Below are positions 11,460 through 22,674 of a stretch of 64,000 nucleotides of DNA, piece after piece. Every line of letters starts with the position of its first letter. Positions within the stretch are counted from its first letter, which is position 1. The DNA is from Oopsacas minuta (Eukaryota; Porifera; Hexactinellida; Lyssacinosida; Leucopsacidae), in NCBI GenBank assembly GCA_024704765.1, contig JAKMXF010000308.1:248001-312000 (forward strand), given 5' to 3'. The notes under the pieces are model-generated. The model was not told where the DNA came from and did no database searches. It worked only from the letters and a program-made list of their open reading frames with translations. The position numbers and the translations under genes are program-made.

Positions 11460-12030
11460 TATATTATTCAATCTCAATGATTGTTTGTTTGTTTGTCCGT
11501 TGTGAAAGGATTTACGGTATGCAAAGTTGAAATTGTCGCATAACTATGTATTTATCGTGTTTATCAAGGAAGTAAATAGAATTCAATATATAACTTCACT
11601 AAAGTTATCGAACATGCTGAATCCGATTTTCACACTTTTGGATTAATCATATGTAAATTTATTGTTATTTTTATGAATAAAAAGTAAACAAATTAGCCAA
11701 ATCCCAAAATATACGTACAGGCTTGCTCTAAACGGCTACACAGGGGTAACACAGTACGCTGAAACCGAATTTCGCATTTTTAAGTTTCTCATATGCAAAT
11801 TTATTGTAGTTTTCAGGAATATAAAATGAACAAATTTCAAAATTGAGGTAGAATCATGCTTTCAACGACTATACTGAAGTAATCGAGTATGCTGAGTCTG
11901 AATATTGTAAACAACATCAATATTATTGAATCTCAATTGTTGTTTGTCTGTTTGTTTATCCGTTGAATATCTCGAGGCGCAACGCGCCTAGTTCATCGCG
12001 AAGCGACGAGCCAAAGGCTCGTAATGAAAT
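11460..12030 (+). repeat. Interspersed repeat family R3, long copy
   Basis: It starts TCAATCTCAATGATTGTTTG and passes through GCTGAATCCGATTTTCACAC, AGGCTTGCTCTAAACGGCTA and AAGTTTCTCATATGCAAAT. It ends with a second TGAATCTCAATTGTTGTTTG and a GC-rich hairpin region (GAGGCGCAACGCGCC, then GAGCCAAAGGCTC). It is the inverse of 7940-8401. Confidence 0.65.
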
Positions 12031-12224
12031 ATATTATTATGTGGATCCATTTTAGATAACCTATTGGTTCTCTATTTCAAAATCATACACGATTGTTATT
12101 AGTCGCTTGCTGGAAACACGTATAATACTTTTCTTAGATTCAATGATGGTTTCTAACATACGATGATTATATAACAAATTGATTCTAACAAGCCTGACTC
12201 GAACAAGTTTGAGTTGTGTAAGAA

Positions 12225-12375
12225 AATTCACACATTCTACGAATTTATGACATAATTGTCATATTTTTCGATTTTCGAAAAACAATTTTTAGCCACTACT
12301 TAGCCAATATGTACACGAGAAAAGTTTGAAATTGAATCATAGGTACTCATCAATGTGCTCAATGTTCTGAAAGGT
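12225..12375 (-). repeat. Interspersed repeat family R2, fragment
   Basis: It carries family R2 blocks: ATTCACACATTC, ATTTTCGAAAAACAATTTTTAGCCACTACTTAGCCAATAT and GAAATTGAATCATAGGTAC. Fuller copies are at 36040-36400, 37215-37490, 40790-41040 and 61530-61870. Confidence 0.55.
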
Positions 12376-12574
12376 TTTTCCAACTTAAGAATATAGGACA
12401 TGTTTACCTCTAAATTTTGAAGGATGTAAATATACAAAAAGTCATAGATTTCCATGTTTATACTCGTGTTGAAAACAAAGTTTTATCTAGACAAAAGAAC
12501 TAATATTGTATTTCAACCAATAATATCCACGTACAGTAGAAACCGTTTTTCTTATTATTTCTTTGCAAGGAAAA

Positions 12575-12645
12575 AAAGTCCGGAAATACATAACTCTGAG
12601 CTGCACTACCAGTCTGTCGGCTGGACACATTTTTGTTCTATTATT
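12575..12645 (+). repeat. Solo end of repeat family R1
   Basis: It contains CTGAGCTGCACTACCAGTCT followed by GTCGGCTGGACA, the same block that ends the R1 copies at 16003 and 29800. The rest of the element is missing. Confidence 0.6.
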
Positions 12646-13127
12646 GTCAATATTATACGTATTTTGAATCAAAATATGAATCATGATACTACGTAATACT
12701 ACTATAAGAAATTGGCCGTAAAATAGTTTTTGACACATCAAACTTAGTATAATTTGGGGGAAGTTGCACTAGTCAAAATTGTTTTACTGACAGCTGTCAC
12801 AAGGCTAATTGCAGAGATGCTGAGCCAATATATAAATGTCCCGCATTTCTGGACATGTCTTGAGGCTAATGTTCCGCAAACTAATCTGACCTGTGAAAAC
12901 TGCCCAAAAAACTATTCTAACTTGTGACAACTAGGAAAATAGTCTGGCTTGTAACAACTTCGAGATTCTGACAAGTGCATGCACCTCATAATTTGCACCT
13001 AAGCAATAGTTTACAAATCAACGTCGGGGTGGGGTCTGCAGTAAACTTCGATGTAAGAACTTACTTCATAGAGTGATTCTATCTCCAGCATGTTGTCTAC
13101 TTGTGAACAACTAATTTCCACTTAATT

Positions 13128-13302
13128 CAGTGGAACCTAGTAAATATGAACACCAACGGACGGGTAAATGTGTTCACCATTTTGGAGTAACCGAATTCGT
13201 TTTAACAGGAGTAATACCAATTGTATTTCCACTGTAAGGACTTGATTATGAGAAATTATTTGGACGTGTTATCTGGAAATTCGTATTAACGAGGTTCCAC
13301 TG
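13128..13302. mobile_element. pogo/Tigger-like MITE, 175 bp
   Basis: The left end CAGTGGAACCTAGTAAATAT is inverted against a right end whose reverse complement is CAGTGGAACCTCGTTAATAC. TA remains at the right end, while the left flank is TT. Confidence 0.75.
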
Positions 13303-13439
13303 TAATATTATTGCAGTAATTATTCATCAATATACTAAAACACAATTATTGCAGCAATTATTATACAATACACGTAAATACGTATGCTTTTAGAACTCAG
13401 AACACTTACCACTTGGAATCAACAGGCAAAGGCTAATGT

Positions 13440-13930
13440 GGTATCGTGCTCCTGACATCATTCGATATAAGCCAAAATGATGCTCAAGGGGATCATTTTG
13501 CAGAAATGAAGACAGTATATAGGAATATCCACTATTTTCAGTGAGATGGTTAACAATATACGGATATGCAAGGCAAGAGTGACGAAAACTGGTAAAGTTT
13601 GAAGCCTTAATTTATCATTTTTGTCAGGCATGGCCCGCCAACAATCTGCCCAATCAACTAAACGTTGGAGAAAACTAAATCTAGGATCATTGTTGGTTAG
13701 TGGAATGGAAAATTCATCTTTTAGAGGGATAACCTTATTAGGAGTGTTGATATTGAAGATCTTCCAAACCGTGCACATTATGCTAATAAAGTCTGCTGTC
13801 TGTGAATTTGTAGAAAGATGGTATCGCAATTGATGGTTAACATTCAATGCAGCGGCTGTTGATACATCAAATATCCTTAATGCTAAACTAACATTCTGTC
13901 TTTCAAATGTGGAAGGCCAACAAGCTAATT
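13440..13930 (-). pseudogene. P-element-like transposase, C-terminal fragment
   Basis: On the minus strand the sequence reads LACWPSTFERQNVSLALRIF, then ALNVNHQLRYHL and VIPLKDEFSIPLTNNDPRF, and in another frame SSFLQNDPLEHHFGLYRMM. The same order occurs in the P element at 30163-30700, whose equivalent is QNDPLEYHFGLYRMM. The fragment therefore comes from a second, diverged P-type element. At least one frameshift lies near the QNDPLEHHF block. No terminal repeats were recognised around it. Confidence 0.7.
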
Positions 13931-14173
13931 ACTCCGACATTCGGGGCCGAACACTTGTTAGGCATGACAAGCTAATTGAAAGTATTATAAATTAATATAG
14001 ATAAGAAAAGGAGAAATCGAGAGGTAAACTAAAGAAATGTATATATAGTTAACTTCGGATTTTACTAAGGTGGATACAATAACGTGTATCTATAATATGA
14101 CTTATCAATAATCCTAATGTAACATATTTATGTGCTTCTCAAATGTAGCGCATGCGCTACTCACTTTAGAATA

Positions 14174-14337
14174 CAATGAAGTCTCCCCAAACGGACACTT
14201 TGAATAGCGGACAAACCTCGTGCCACGGATTGAACTTGCCAAGCATGTAATTAAATAATACTCAAGCAGTCTCCGAGGAGCGGACAATTCTCTACAACGG
14301 ACAGAAGCCATGTGCCCGTTATTCGGAGACTCCACTG
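14174..14337. mobile_element. pogo/Tigger-like MITE, 164 bp
   Basis: The left end CAATGAAGTCTCCCCAAACG and the right end (reverse complement CAGTGGAGTCTCCGAATAAC) match the 3040-3225 element in opposite orientation. TA is present on both sides (14172-14173 and 14338-14339). Confidence 0.78.
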
Positions 14338-14449
14338 TACCTCACTTTAGATATAGAAGGTAAGGCCATGTAAAGTATTATATTTGTCCTCATCCCCGCC
14401 AGCCCCAAATGTTATCCCCCGTCCGGAAAGATATTATTTGTATTTTTTC

Positions 14450-14630
14450 CAAATTTATGGATAATTCGAATCTGTATATTTTGATCGAATTTTTTGTAGA
14501 ACTTTGATCAAAAAGTTAGAATATTGAATTCGAATTTGATCAAAGTTCTACATCATCGGGGCAAATAGAACTTTGATAGAATGTATGTAAAATTTTGATC
14601 AATGTGTAGAAATTTGATCTGAAATCATCC
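14450..14630. repeat. Clustered GAACTTTGATC motifs in both orientations
   Basis: GTAGAACTTTGATCAAA, its inverse TTTGATCAAAGTTCTAC and further decayed copies recur within 180 bp. A related piece (TTCGATCAAAGTTCTACAC) is at 16067-16120. Confidence 0.5.
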
Positions 14631-15207
14631 CTTTGACCTCATTGTTAGATTATTACGATTGCAAATTTATTGTTAGATTCAAACGTGTGTCCCATCTTTG
14701 AACATCATTCCATAGGCTTAGATGCTCAGCTATATATTTTGGAGTTTTTACTGTGCCGACTATACTTTGGTATGCGGCTCAGTATTGATCTCAGTGCTTA
14801 TTTGTTTCCGTTTTCGTTCTCCAGCCCACACCGTTTATGATTAAGAGCCGAAAATAAGGGTTCAGTGTGAGTATGTGCGACTTATAGATTTTTACCTTGG
14901 TATACGATTTTTGATCTGACACGATTGCCACTTCTGTGCCACTTTTAATTTACCATTGAAATTGTATTAACTTCTAGAATTTTTTCTCTTTCGAAAGGTG
15001 TGAAAATTTTGGCACCTTTCCTTTCACAATTTTTAGCTAGAGGCCAGGCAAAAGTTTGACCAGTGTGAAATAGTGGCACTTGGCGTCCGATCAATTAGCA
15101 AAGGGGAAAGACACACCCGACGAATACCTTCATTATTTCTCACACCATATATCACCTTAATTCTATCCAGTTTTGGCTGCAGAGTTTTCACGGAGAAATA
15201 CAAAAAT

Positions 15208-15208
15208 A

Positions 15209-15288
<80 letters not shown>

Positions 15289-15300
15289 TAATAATAATAT
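15208..15300. repeat. (AAT)n microsatellite
   Basis: About 90 bp of nearly uninterrupted AAT repeats, with one GAT interruption near the end. Confidence 0.95.
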
Positions 15301-15578
15301 AGGCAACCATTTCAATACTAAACCACTATACCGAAGTATAGTCGCACAGTAAAAATGTCAAAATCTCATATTGTGCCCCTACACTCCGTATTTCCAATAT
15401 ATTTTGTTAAATTCTCAATATATGTGACCTATCTGATAGGGTGGGGCATTTACCACTCTCCTAGCCTAAGCTGTGAATATTGTATCATACATCTCACAAT
15501 CTTTGTTTTTGTGATAATTATTATGAATTTATTCCTTCCTGGCATATATTTAGCAAAATATTTTTAGTACAGCTCTTG

Positions 15579-16003
15579 TAGGGAGTTGCCCTAATGGCAT
15601 GGACGATGTGCGACGTGCGTCCCCGCGGCAGTGCAAAATCTAGAAGTCCAATTAAGATGAAAATTGGCTTACATATACATTTTGGGTCGGAGATTTGCAC
15701 CTCGGGTATGAATTTTTCTAAAGTGAATATTTTCACACCTTTCTATGTAAGATACAAAAGCAATCTAGAGATTTTCGTTTTAACTGCTAATAAGGGTAAT
15801 CGAGGGTGTAGATTTCAATTTTGACATTTTAAAATCTATATTTACAATATTTTCACACCTTTGTACATATATTTCAAATTTTAAATCGAGTCAAGTGCTG
15901 TGCATTGTGGCATTACATGGGGGGGTCAGGGGGTGCCCCTCCTGAAAAAAAACAAAATACATAACCCTGAGCTGCACTACCAGTCTGTAGGCTGGACATT
16001 TTT
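15579..16003 (+). repeat. Interspersed repeat family R1, copy 2
   Basis: The most compact long copy. It runs from GGGAGTTGCCCTAATGGCAT to CCAGTCTGTAGGCTGGACA, with the family's GGGGGGTCAGGGGGTGCCCC segment before the end. Confidence 0.7.
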
Positions 16004-16114
16004 ATCAATGGCTCTAGGTAATCAGGATGGGAAATATGAATATTGTCGTGTCGTGGAGCACGACAATTTTCGATCAAAGTTCTACACAAAATTCGATCAA
16101 AATATACATATTCG

Positions 16115-16225
16115 ATAATTCTTTGGTCGCAGAGTGTACAATCCACATTTTACTAGGTGTATAGTTGAAAAATTCAATATGTTTAATGCCCAGAGAGAAC
16201 GTGACGAGATATTAGAGGTTGCACT
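16115..16225 (+). repeat. Repeat shared with 60222-60290 and 60850-60890
   Basis: AATTCTTTGGTCGCAGAGTG through GTATAGTTGAAAAATTCAA, then CCCAGAGAGAACGTGACGAG. In the second locus the two blocks are separated by about 570 bp of R3-type sequence, so that copy was probably split by insertion. Confidence 0.55.
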
Positions 16226-16502
16226 GTATTTATACTTACCAAGTCAACTATTTTATAACTGAGCCACTACACTATGCAGGCGATAATTATATCATAACCC
16301 AATATTAGGTGTGAATATTTTTGTTCTAAACTAGAAATTTCCTGATGCATGCATAGACTATCCCTATACACATCAAAACATGCTGTCTTAAATGTTCTAA
16401 AATATAGAAAGCTAAATTTCGGTTAATAAAATATTTAATTCAAGATTCAAACCGAGATACTGAAATGAGTCAAAAGTTACATTTGGCTCAACCAGTAGCA
16501 AA

Positions 16503-16610
16503 CTGGAATAAAGATTATTCGATTCTCTATTGAACAAGCTGGAATAAAGATTATTCGATTCTCTATTGAACAAGCTGGAATAAAGATTATTCGATTCTCT
16601 ATTGAACAAG
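16503..16610. repeat. 36-bp direct repeat, three copies
   Basis: The unit CTGGAATAAAGATTATTCGA plus TTCTCTATTGAACAAG occurs three times in a row without visible difference. The 36-bp period keeps a minus-strand frame open (SLFNRESNNLYS repeated), but nothing else suggests a gene. Confidence 0.95.
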
Positions 16611-17443
16611 CTTTCAAATGTAACCAGTGGCATGGCAGTATACGCAACCCAACGCATCGGAATTAGGTAACAGACAAACTGAGGTCGGACAGGGAAACAA
16701 TTTGATGGAAGACTGAATGACAATATAAATTCTTAGTGCTTATAATCTGTATGCACATCACATTTACATACAAATTAATTGCGTTTTAATAGTATAGATT
16801 ATATCACAATAATCACATACAGTACCTACCAGACAATCCGCCAAACAGATTATTGCACAAGAATTTTCGTATACCAACTCATTTGTACAATGCGTAATAC
16901 ATATATAACAGTATTATGGATCATCCGTAACAGAATTGGCTGTGCCATTTACGGCGGAGTATCCCCAGATAGTCTTCTAATTCTTAAAACATTGTATTTA
17001 CCATCTTTCTCTACGTTCTCTTGTTAGCATTTCTTATACTATTAAGCTAGGCAAATACTCATCATATGATTATATATATTTAGAACATCTACGTGACGTC
17101 TATTACATAACATATACTAAAGTTAGAGTGATAATTATATATAGGAAGTTCTCTACTTAAAATGAAAAAGTATAGGAAATTAATGCTCACTACTGGGCAT
17201 AGTGGGGCAAAGTGGGTATAATATAGAGTCGATTATAGCCCATGTAAATTGTAAAGTAATATATTTGTTTGTCATCCCCTCCAGGCTTAACATTCTTTGG
17301 AGCTTTTTCATGTGACGTGTAATACCTAAGCGAAAAGTAATTCAATTCGGATTTTCAACTGACAATTCGACAAATCACATGCAGCACACCAGACACGACT
17401 TTCAGTCTTCATCATCTTCCTGCCTACCACGAAAAACATGGAT

Positions 17444-18427
17444 CGTTACCTACGTTAAATGATAAGGCCTTTTCACTGGAGTAAAAATTTGACTATGGAT
17501 GTCGGTGAAGGCCATTGATTTTTATTAGGAATAATGATGTATTAGGCTCCAAATGTCTATTATATACCCTGATAGACTCCAAATACATTCATTTTAATTT
17601 GGTGCAACGCTCTTACGAACACCACAGCATACATATGACGAACAGCAAGTTTGGTGATACGTAGTATAGTACACATAGTTGCATAAAAGTCATGTAAAGT
17701 GTAATATAAATTACTCAATACTTGTCGCTTCCGTTGGCCAACTCCTCTTGAATCTAAAACGATGTTATGTAGTAGGTTTTGAAAATATTCGAAATTTCAT
17801 TGCATTGTACATAATGACTATTTAAACGCGGTTACTATTTTGGTTAGGGGGCATCTGTATGTTCAAAATGGCGTATACTGTTTAATGGTGTATAATGTCG
17901 AATTTGATCAATCCAAACCCAATTATTCACAAATTAGACTAATTTTGCTAACCGTTTCTGTATATGCAGAACCATTTCTGCATTACACAGTATAAAATGC
18001 ACCAAAGTCGTAATATCCGATGTGATTTGAATGCATCAGGCATAGAAAAAGTTTCGTTATCTAGCATGTAGTTGTACCCGAAGTATGGTGTGTAGAAAAT
18101 GGGCTAGAGAAAAGTGTCGTTATCAATGATTTGTCAAGAAAACCGATGTCTTTAAAACTGAAGTTTAATGTAAAAAGGATAAAAATGATAAAACAGGAGG
18201 TTACTAATGCTGGTCAAACCAGCCTTTTGGACCAGCATTCGGCTAGTCACTTGGGGTCTATGGGAACGGGTGGTGAGTACGTAAATGTTCTGTTTCAATA
18301 AATCGAATGTACAAAGGTTGACTCACAAAAGAATATAAAAATTATGGGTTACTAAGAAATTGTTTTTATAAGCCTTCAACGACATCCATGGTCCCTAAAT
18401 CGCACAAGAACAATTTCTAAGTTCACG
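17444..18427. mobile_element. P-element-like MITE, diverged ends
   Basis: The left terminus CGTTACCTACGTTAAAT..AAGGCCT..CTATGGATGTCGGTGAAGGC resembles the 29809 P-element terminus with gaps. The right end, reverse-complemented, reads CGTGAACTTAG..GGACCATGGATG..GAAGGCTTAT. The flanks ACATGGAT and ATTTGGAT (6 of 8 bases) may be a worn target duplication. I see no coding sequence inside. Confidence 0.5.
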
Positions 18428-18439
18428 ATTTGGATGAAA

Positions 18440-19370
18440 CCATTTCAATATCAATAGTCTGATGATATACTGGTCAATTATAGGAATTTCTACTGTTTCA
18501 TTTCTGGTTCTGAGAAGCAATCAGGTTGACACTGACCTATGCGAAAATTATAATAAATCAACAAGCAAAATAAAGTTTCTTGCTTGAAAGCATGAGGAAT
18601 TAAGAATATAATTATTACCTGGTTTTGACCATGTTGGTATATCTGATTAAATCAATTTAAATGATTCACCTCTGATAGGCATACTTTCTCGATGTTTAAT
18701 GTAATGAAGCTGATATCTTCTTTCTCAGAGATTTTTCGTTTTTGGGTAAATATTATCAAATCCAGTTTGTGAAGTTAGCTTTTCAGCCATTTCCAAAATG
18801 AAATTATCTAACGAATGGTGTAAGTTTTATATATCTTACTTCTATACATTATATACGCACCAGCATTCCAATGACCACTTGTCATAATGTGGTTACCAAA
18901 CTTATCTAATCACATTCAATTCAACACTTTTGTAACGACACTCATTTGGGCAAGCAAAAAGGTCGTTATAACGATGTGTCGGTAAATCAGAAGTTGATAG
19001 TGAATATGTTTAAATTACAGATTATGATCAATCACAAGGTTATTTACATTATTTGCACTATTATTGTTGTCTGTTGGTCTCTGTCCTTATACTTGCTAGG
19101 TTAATCGAACCTAATTTTTACACTTTTGAAAGTTATCATGAATGTAAAGTAAATTTCATTGAAATCTCACTACATATAAAGGAACTGGTAATTTATAAGT
19201 TGCTTTCATGACATAAAAATTTCTAAATAATTAAAGAAAGAAATTAACTTAACAAATGAACTCGTTTTATAGTATATTATAATTAATAAATCGATTCAGA
19301 ATTCAGATTACTACAGACAAGTAAATTATTATTGAACTTTTCATTATTCTATAGTTAACTATTCACTTTT
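18440..19370. other. No feature recognised
   Basis: AT-rich sequence with short interrupted frames only. I see no repeat-family block, inverted termini or gene in it. Confidence 0.6.
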
Positions 19371-19377
19371 TGAAGTA

Positions 19378-19535
19378 CGGTATACTCCGCTTAATAGAGC
19401 ACCTGTTAATAGGGTCACTTGGCCAGATACAGAACTATGCAAATAGTGTTACATTGCTCAGGTCCGTAGTGCCAAATCGGCCAATCGTGTCAAAATGGCT
19501 TGGTCCAGAGTGACTCTATTAAGCAGAGTCTACTG
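19378..19535. mobile_element. pogo/Tigger-like MITE, 158 bp
   Basis: The left end CGGTATACTCCGCTTAATAG and the right end (reverse complement CAGTAGACTCTGCTTAATAG) are inverted repeats of about 40 bp. TA flanks both sides. Confidence 0.82.
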
Positions 19536-19758
19536 TACATTTACTATTCTCACTACATCACCAAAAGTAAACAATAGGTATTTCAAGGAACCGTTGTGCT
19601 AAACAAACGGAGAATCATAATTGAAACCACACTGCTTCTGGGTATGCAATTTCAATTTAGTATGGTCAAGTTATCCTACGTATTTAACCATTGAAAACAA
19701 GTCTTCACAATTACAAATGAATTTCAATATATATTTTTACTGTAGCGACTATACTATA

Positions 19759-20231
19759 CAGTGGTACCTGCCTTGTACGACCACCTGGCGTTCCGACAAA
19801 TGTGGTCGTAAAAGACAGGTAGTCGTTGATCACAGGTTGCTATAGCCGAATGTTTTTTTATTTATACATTAACTATCTATCAATTCAATGTGCACAAATG
19901 TAATACTACAATGTTGCGAGTCAATATACTGGAAATATTTTCATTTTATCTACTAATACTAATTATGTTTGTTTTGTTTGTATCAACTATCCAGTGCACT
20001 TTGAATTTAAATAAATATAAAGGTTGTCATAATGATCATGTAAATATTGATTCATTACTGACGAAATATTGTATAAGTAATTGTTTTATAGATTTATGGT
20101 CGTTGGTTACAGGTAAATTTGACCTGGAACTGAAAAAATCGTGGTCGTTGGTCGCGTTCTACAAATAGTCGCTCATCGCAGGTCGAAATTTCAATTGCTT
20201 GGTAGTTTTCGAAGGTCAGAAGAGTTCACTG
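19759..20231. mobile_element. pogo/Tigger-like element, about 470 bp
   Basis: The left end CAGTGGTACCTGCCTTGTAC and the right end (reverse complement CAGTGAACTCTTCTGACC) are terminal. Internal GGTCGTTGGT, GTCGTTGATC and GTCGCTCATCGCAGGT motifs echo each other. TA is present on the left only. Open frames inside are not gene-like. Confidence 0.55.
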
Positions 20232-20989
20232 TTAAACAACAACAACAACAAGTACTTAGTACAGTTACTTTAGGAATGTGTATAATTTAAAATCATATTC
20301 TTGATCTATTAAAATACCTACAGTATGTGCGATAATTATTTAGAATGTTTTAACAGTAAGTTCTGCAAGACTCCAACTGTGTTTTATTAGAAATTTTGTC
20401 CCAAAATATTCAATATATATCTAAAAGTCGTCTTAAATTTGTTTCTTGATATATAACATTATCCATCGTTATCCCCCATTGGCATTGAACCCAAAAGTCC
20501 TCCGATAAATTTTTGGTGATATTTTTGATAGTTTGATTTTTTGCTGTATTTTGTATTCATGGGATCATTGGTGAAATTGGCAAACATATTTTGTTGAGCA
20601 TTTATTTCGGGGATATGAATATGTCAGTTAAAAACATATTTTTTAAAATTTTTATCAGCCTGAAATGGAAAATTATGCGTGTTGAAGGTTGTGCTAGTGT
20701 GAGTTGTTGTCATAAGCATATTACAAAAATATCGGTCAAAATACGCCTCTAGAGATTGATTTAGCTTAGATTCGTATGGAAGCTCAATCTGTATGTCGGG
20801 ATCTAGGCGCTAAATAGTATCTACAAAAGAATATACTAAATATGTTATCACATAATCATGACTTCATGTAAAATATTTCTAAGATAGATTATTATATATA
20901 TTCAATTGTGTAACATTTACAATATGAATGGTGGTTTTACACTATATATTTAGTGAGAGCCAATAGTATGTACTTTTGCCAATCATAAG

Positions 20990-21660
20990 CACCAAGAATA
21001 TTATTAAAAGCAAATTGTAAATAATTATCGCATATACTGTATTTACGTACAATCTAATTCCTCGGTTTACTCTGAAGTGCCAAGAACAGGAATCTTATCA
21101 GAATGGGTAGAATGAATACATTCCATAATCACATTGTCTATTAGGCATAGAACGCCTATCTAAGAACAATAGACATAGAGTAGGACTCGGACTAAATATG
21201 TCCAAAGTGTAAAGATCATCCCGATGTGATAATTTTAGATGGCATAGCGATGGGAACAATGAAATCGGTTCCAGAAATGGCTGCAAATTTCGATCAGGAT
21301 CAGCAATAGCCTATGATCCCAATTTCAGATAGTGTATTTATCCCGACACAGAAAGCAACTCCTTAAATACTATTCTAAAGGTTTGACATAAAATAATTTA
21401 AAAGACCGAAGTCTATTCATAAAGAAATGGCTGATTTTATTTTATTAAGTTTCATTAGGACAGAAAATTTAGTGACTATATGTGAAGAATATATAAACGT
21501 TAAGAAAGTCATAAAACTCCTTTGCCATACATATCCAATATCAGGAGTATTAGAGACAGAACCAATTCTCTCTGCTGGAACCGAATGAACGAAAACCAAT
21601 AGCTCTTCTTGCCAATCGAAAATCAGCAAGTGAAGATCCTTAAGTTCAATATATCAGAAG
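20990..21660 (-). other. Possible coding remnant, unidentified
   Basis: Two short minus-strand frames lie close together: 21629-21417, with FDWQEELLVFVHSVPAER, and 21286-21098, with CHLKLSHRDDLYTLDIF preceded by an acceptor-like TTTGCAG. They are more protein-like than most shadows here, and local GC looks slightly higher. I do not recognise a family and cannot connect them with a splice donor. They may be exons, a decayed element or chance. Confidence 0.2.
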
Positions 21661-22495
21661 ACGTATACATTGGATATCTTATTCAATTCTATCAAACCTA
21701 ATAAAGATATCACGTGCACAGGGTTTGTCACTTTAATCCCAAAGTTTTCCCGCTGTTGAAAATAATCCTCAGAAAAATAGAAACTTTATTTCGTAGAGCG
21801 TCAAAAAATCAGTAGAATATTCTCCACAAATCAAAAACGATTACAATTATTTCCCAGCATTCACAACAAACTACATGTAAGTTAAAACTTGTATTTGTGT
21901 TTATACTGGAAATACGAATTGCTATTCAACGTTTTAAACTTTACCACTCTACTATACTTCTATAGGTTACCAGTATAGGAAAATCTAAAAGTTGAGTCAG
22001 CTGAAAAGTGTCTCAAAAGTTTCCAAATCACAAAAGGTTTTCTCCCGAAATAGTAGCAATCGCTGTAAACACAAGATTCGTTATGGTTTCCAAATCCTCA
22101 GACAAAACGAATCTACAGTTGTAATTTATAATTTGTTAATGACCATATTCAGAGAACAGCCAAAAGTGATTATCTACGAAAATGCTTACAACTTGGGATA
22201 CGGACAAATGACTACATGGACAAATGACTAGATGATAGTTGGGGAAATGGACACACAGACAACAAAGAACTTCAAGGGTGTCCTCTATTATTGAATTTAT
22301 TGAAAGAATACTTATTAATTGGTTCGGTTCATCTAAGGTGCTTCAGGTAACAATTCCACATAATAATGAATTGTTTCCGCATAACACTTAACAAATAGAC
22401 AAGACTAAAAATAGGCAGTTTGGCATAATATATATATACGTATACGTATACGTATAATCTATTTGCATATCTCTAAATTTGTTGGTATTATTTTG

Positions 22496-22674
22496 ATGGC
22501 TGAGCCAAATACAGAACCAAGTCAGTTCAAGTTGATCAGATCGTCAACTATCCGAAAGGAGTGTTATAAACTTGTCGAAGGCGGTTTTATTATGATAAAC
22601 AGAGAGTAATTGGGGATGTTACACACTGGCAATGCGAGAAAATAAGGATATGTAAAGCAAGGCTCCATACTAAA
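22496..22674 (+). pseudogene. N-terminal part of MULE transposase (FLYWCH finger), frameshifted
   Basis: From ATG at 22496 the frame reads MAEPNTEPSQFKLIRSS and CYKLVEGGF before a stop. From about 22585 the frame of the main ORF reads YDKQRVIGDVTHWQCEKIRI then CKARLHT, a typical FLYWCH finger (C-x5-C, with the His pair in the downstream frame). A single one-base change near 22585-22592 therefore separates the original start from the core. The related element at 59224 also begins MAEP, supporting this start. Confidence 0.75.

Noticed and set aside
16503-16610. CRISPR-like repeat array
   Set aside because: Three immediately adjacent 36-bp units with no spacers; simple tandem duplication in eukaryotic DNA.
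16412-16723. 103-codon minus-strand frame as a gene
   Set aside because: Its length depends on the 36-bp tandem repeat, and no domain, signal or composition supports coding.
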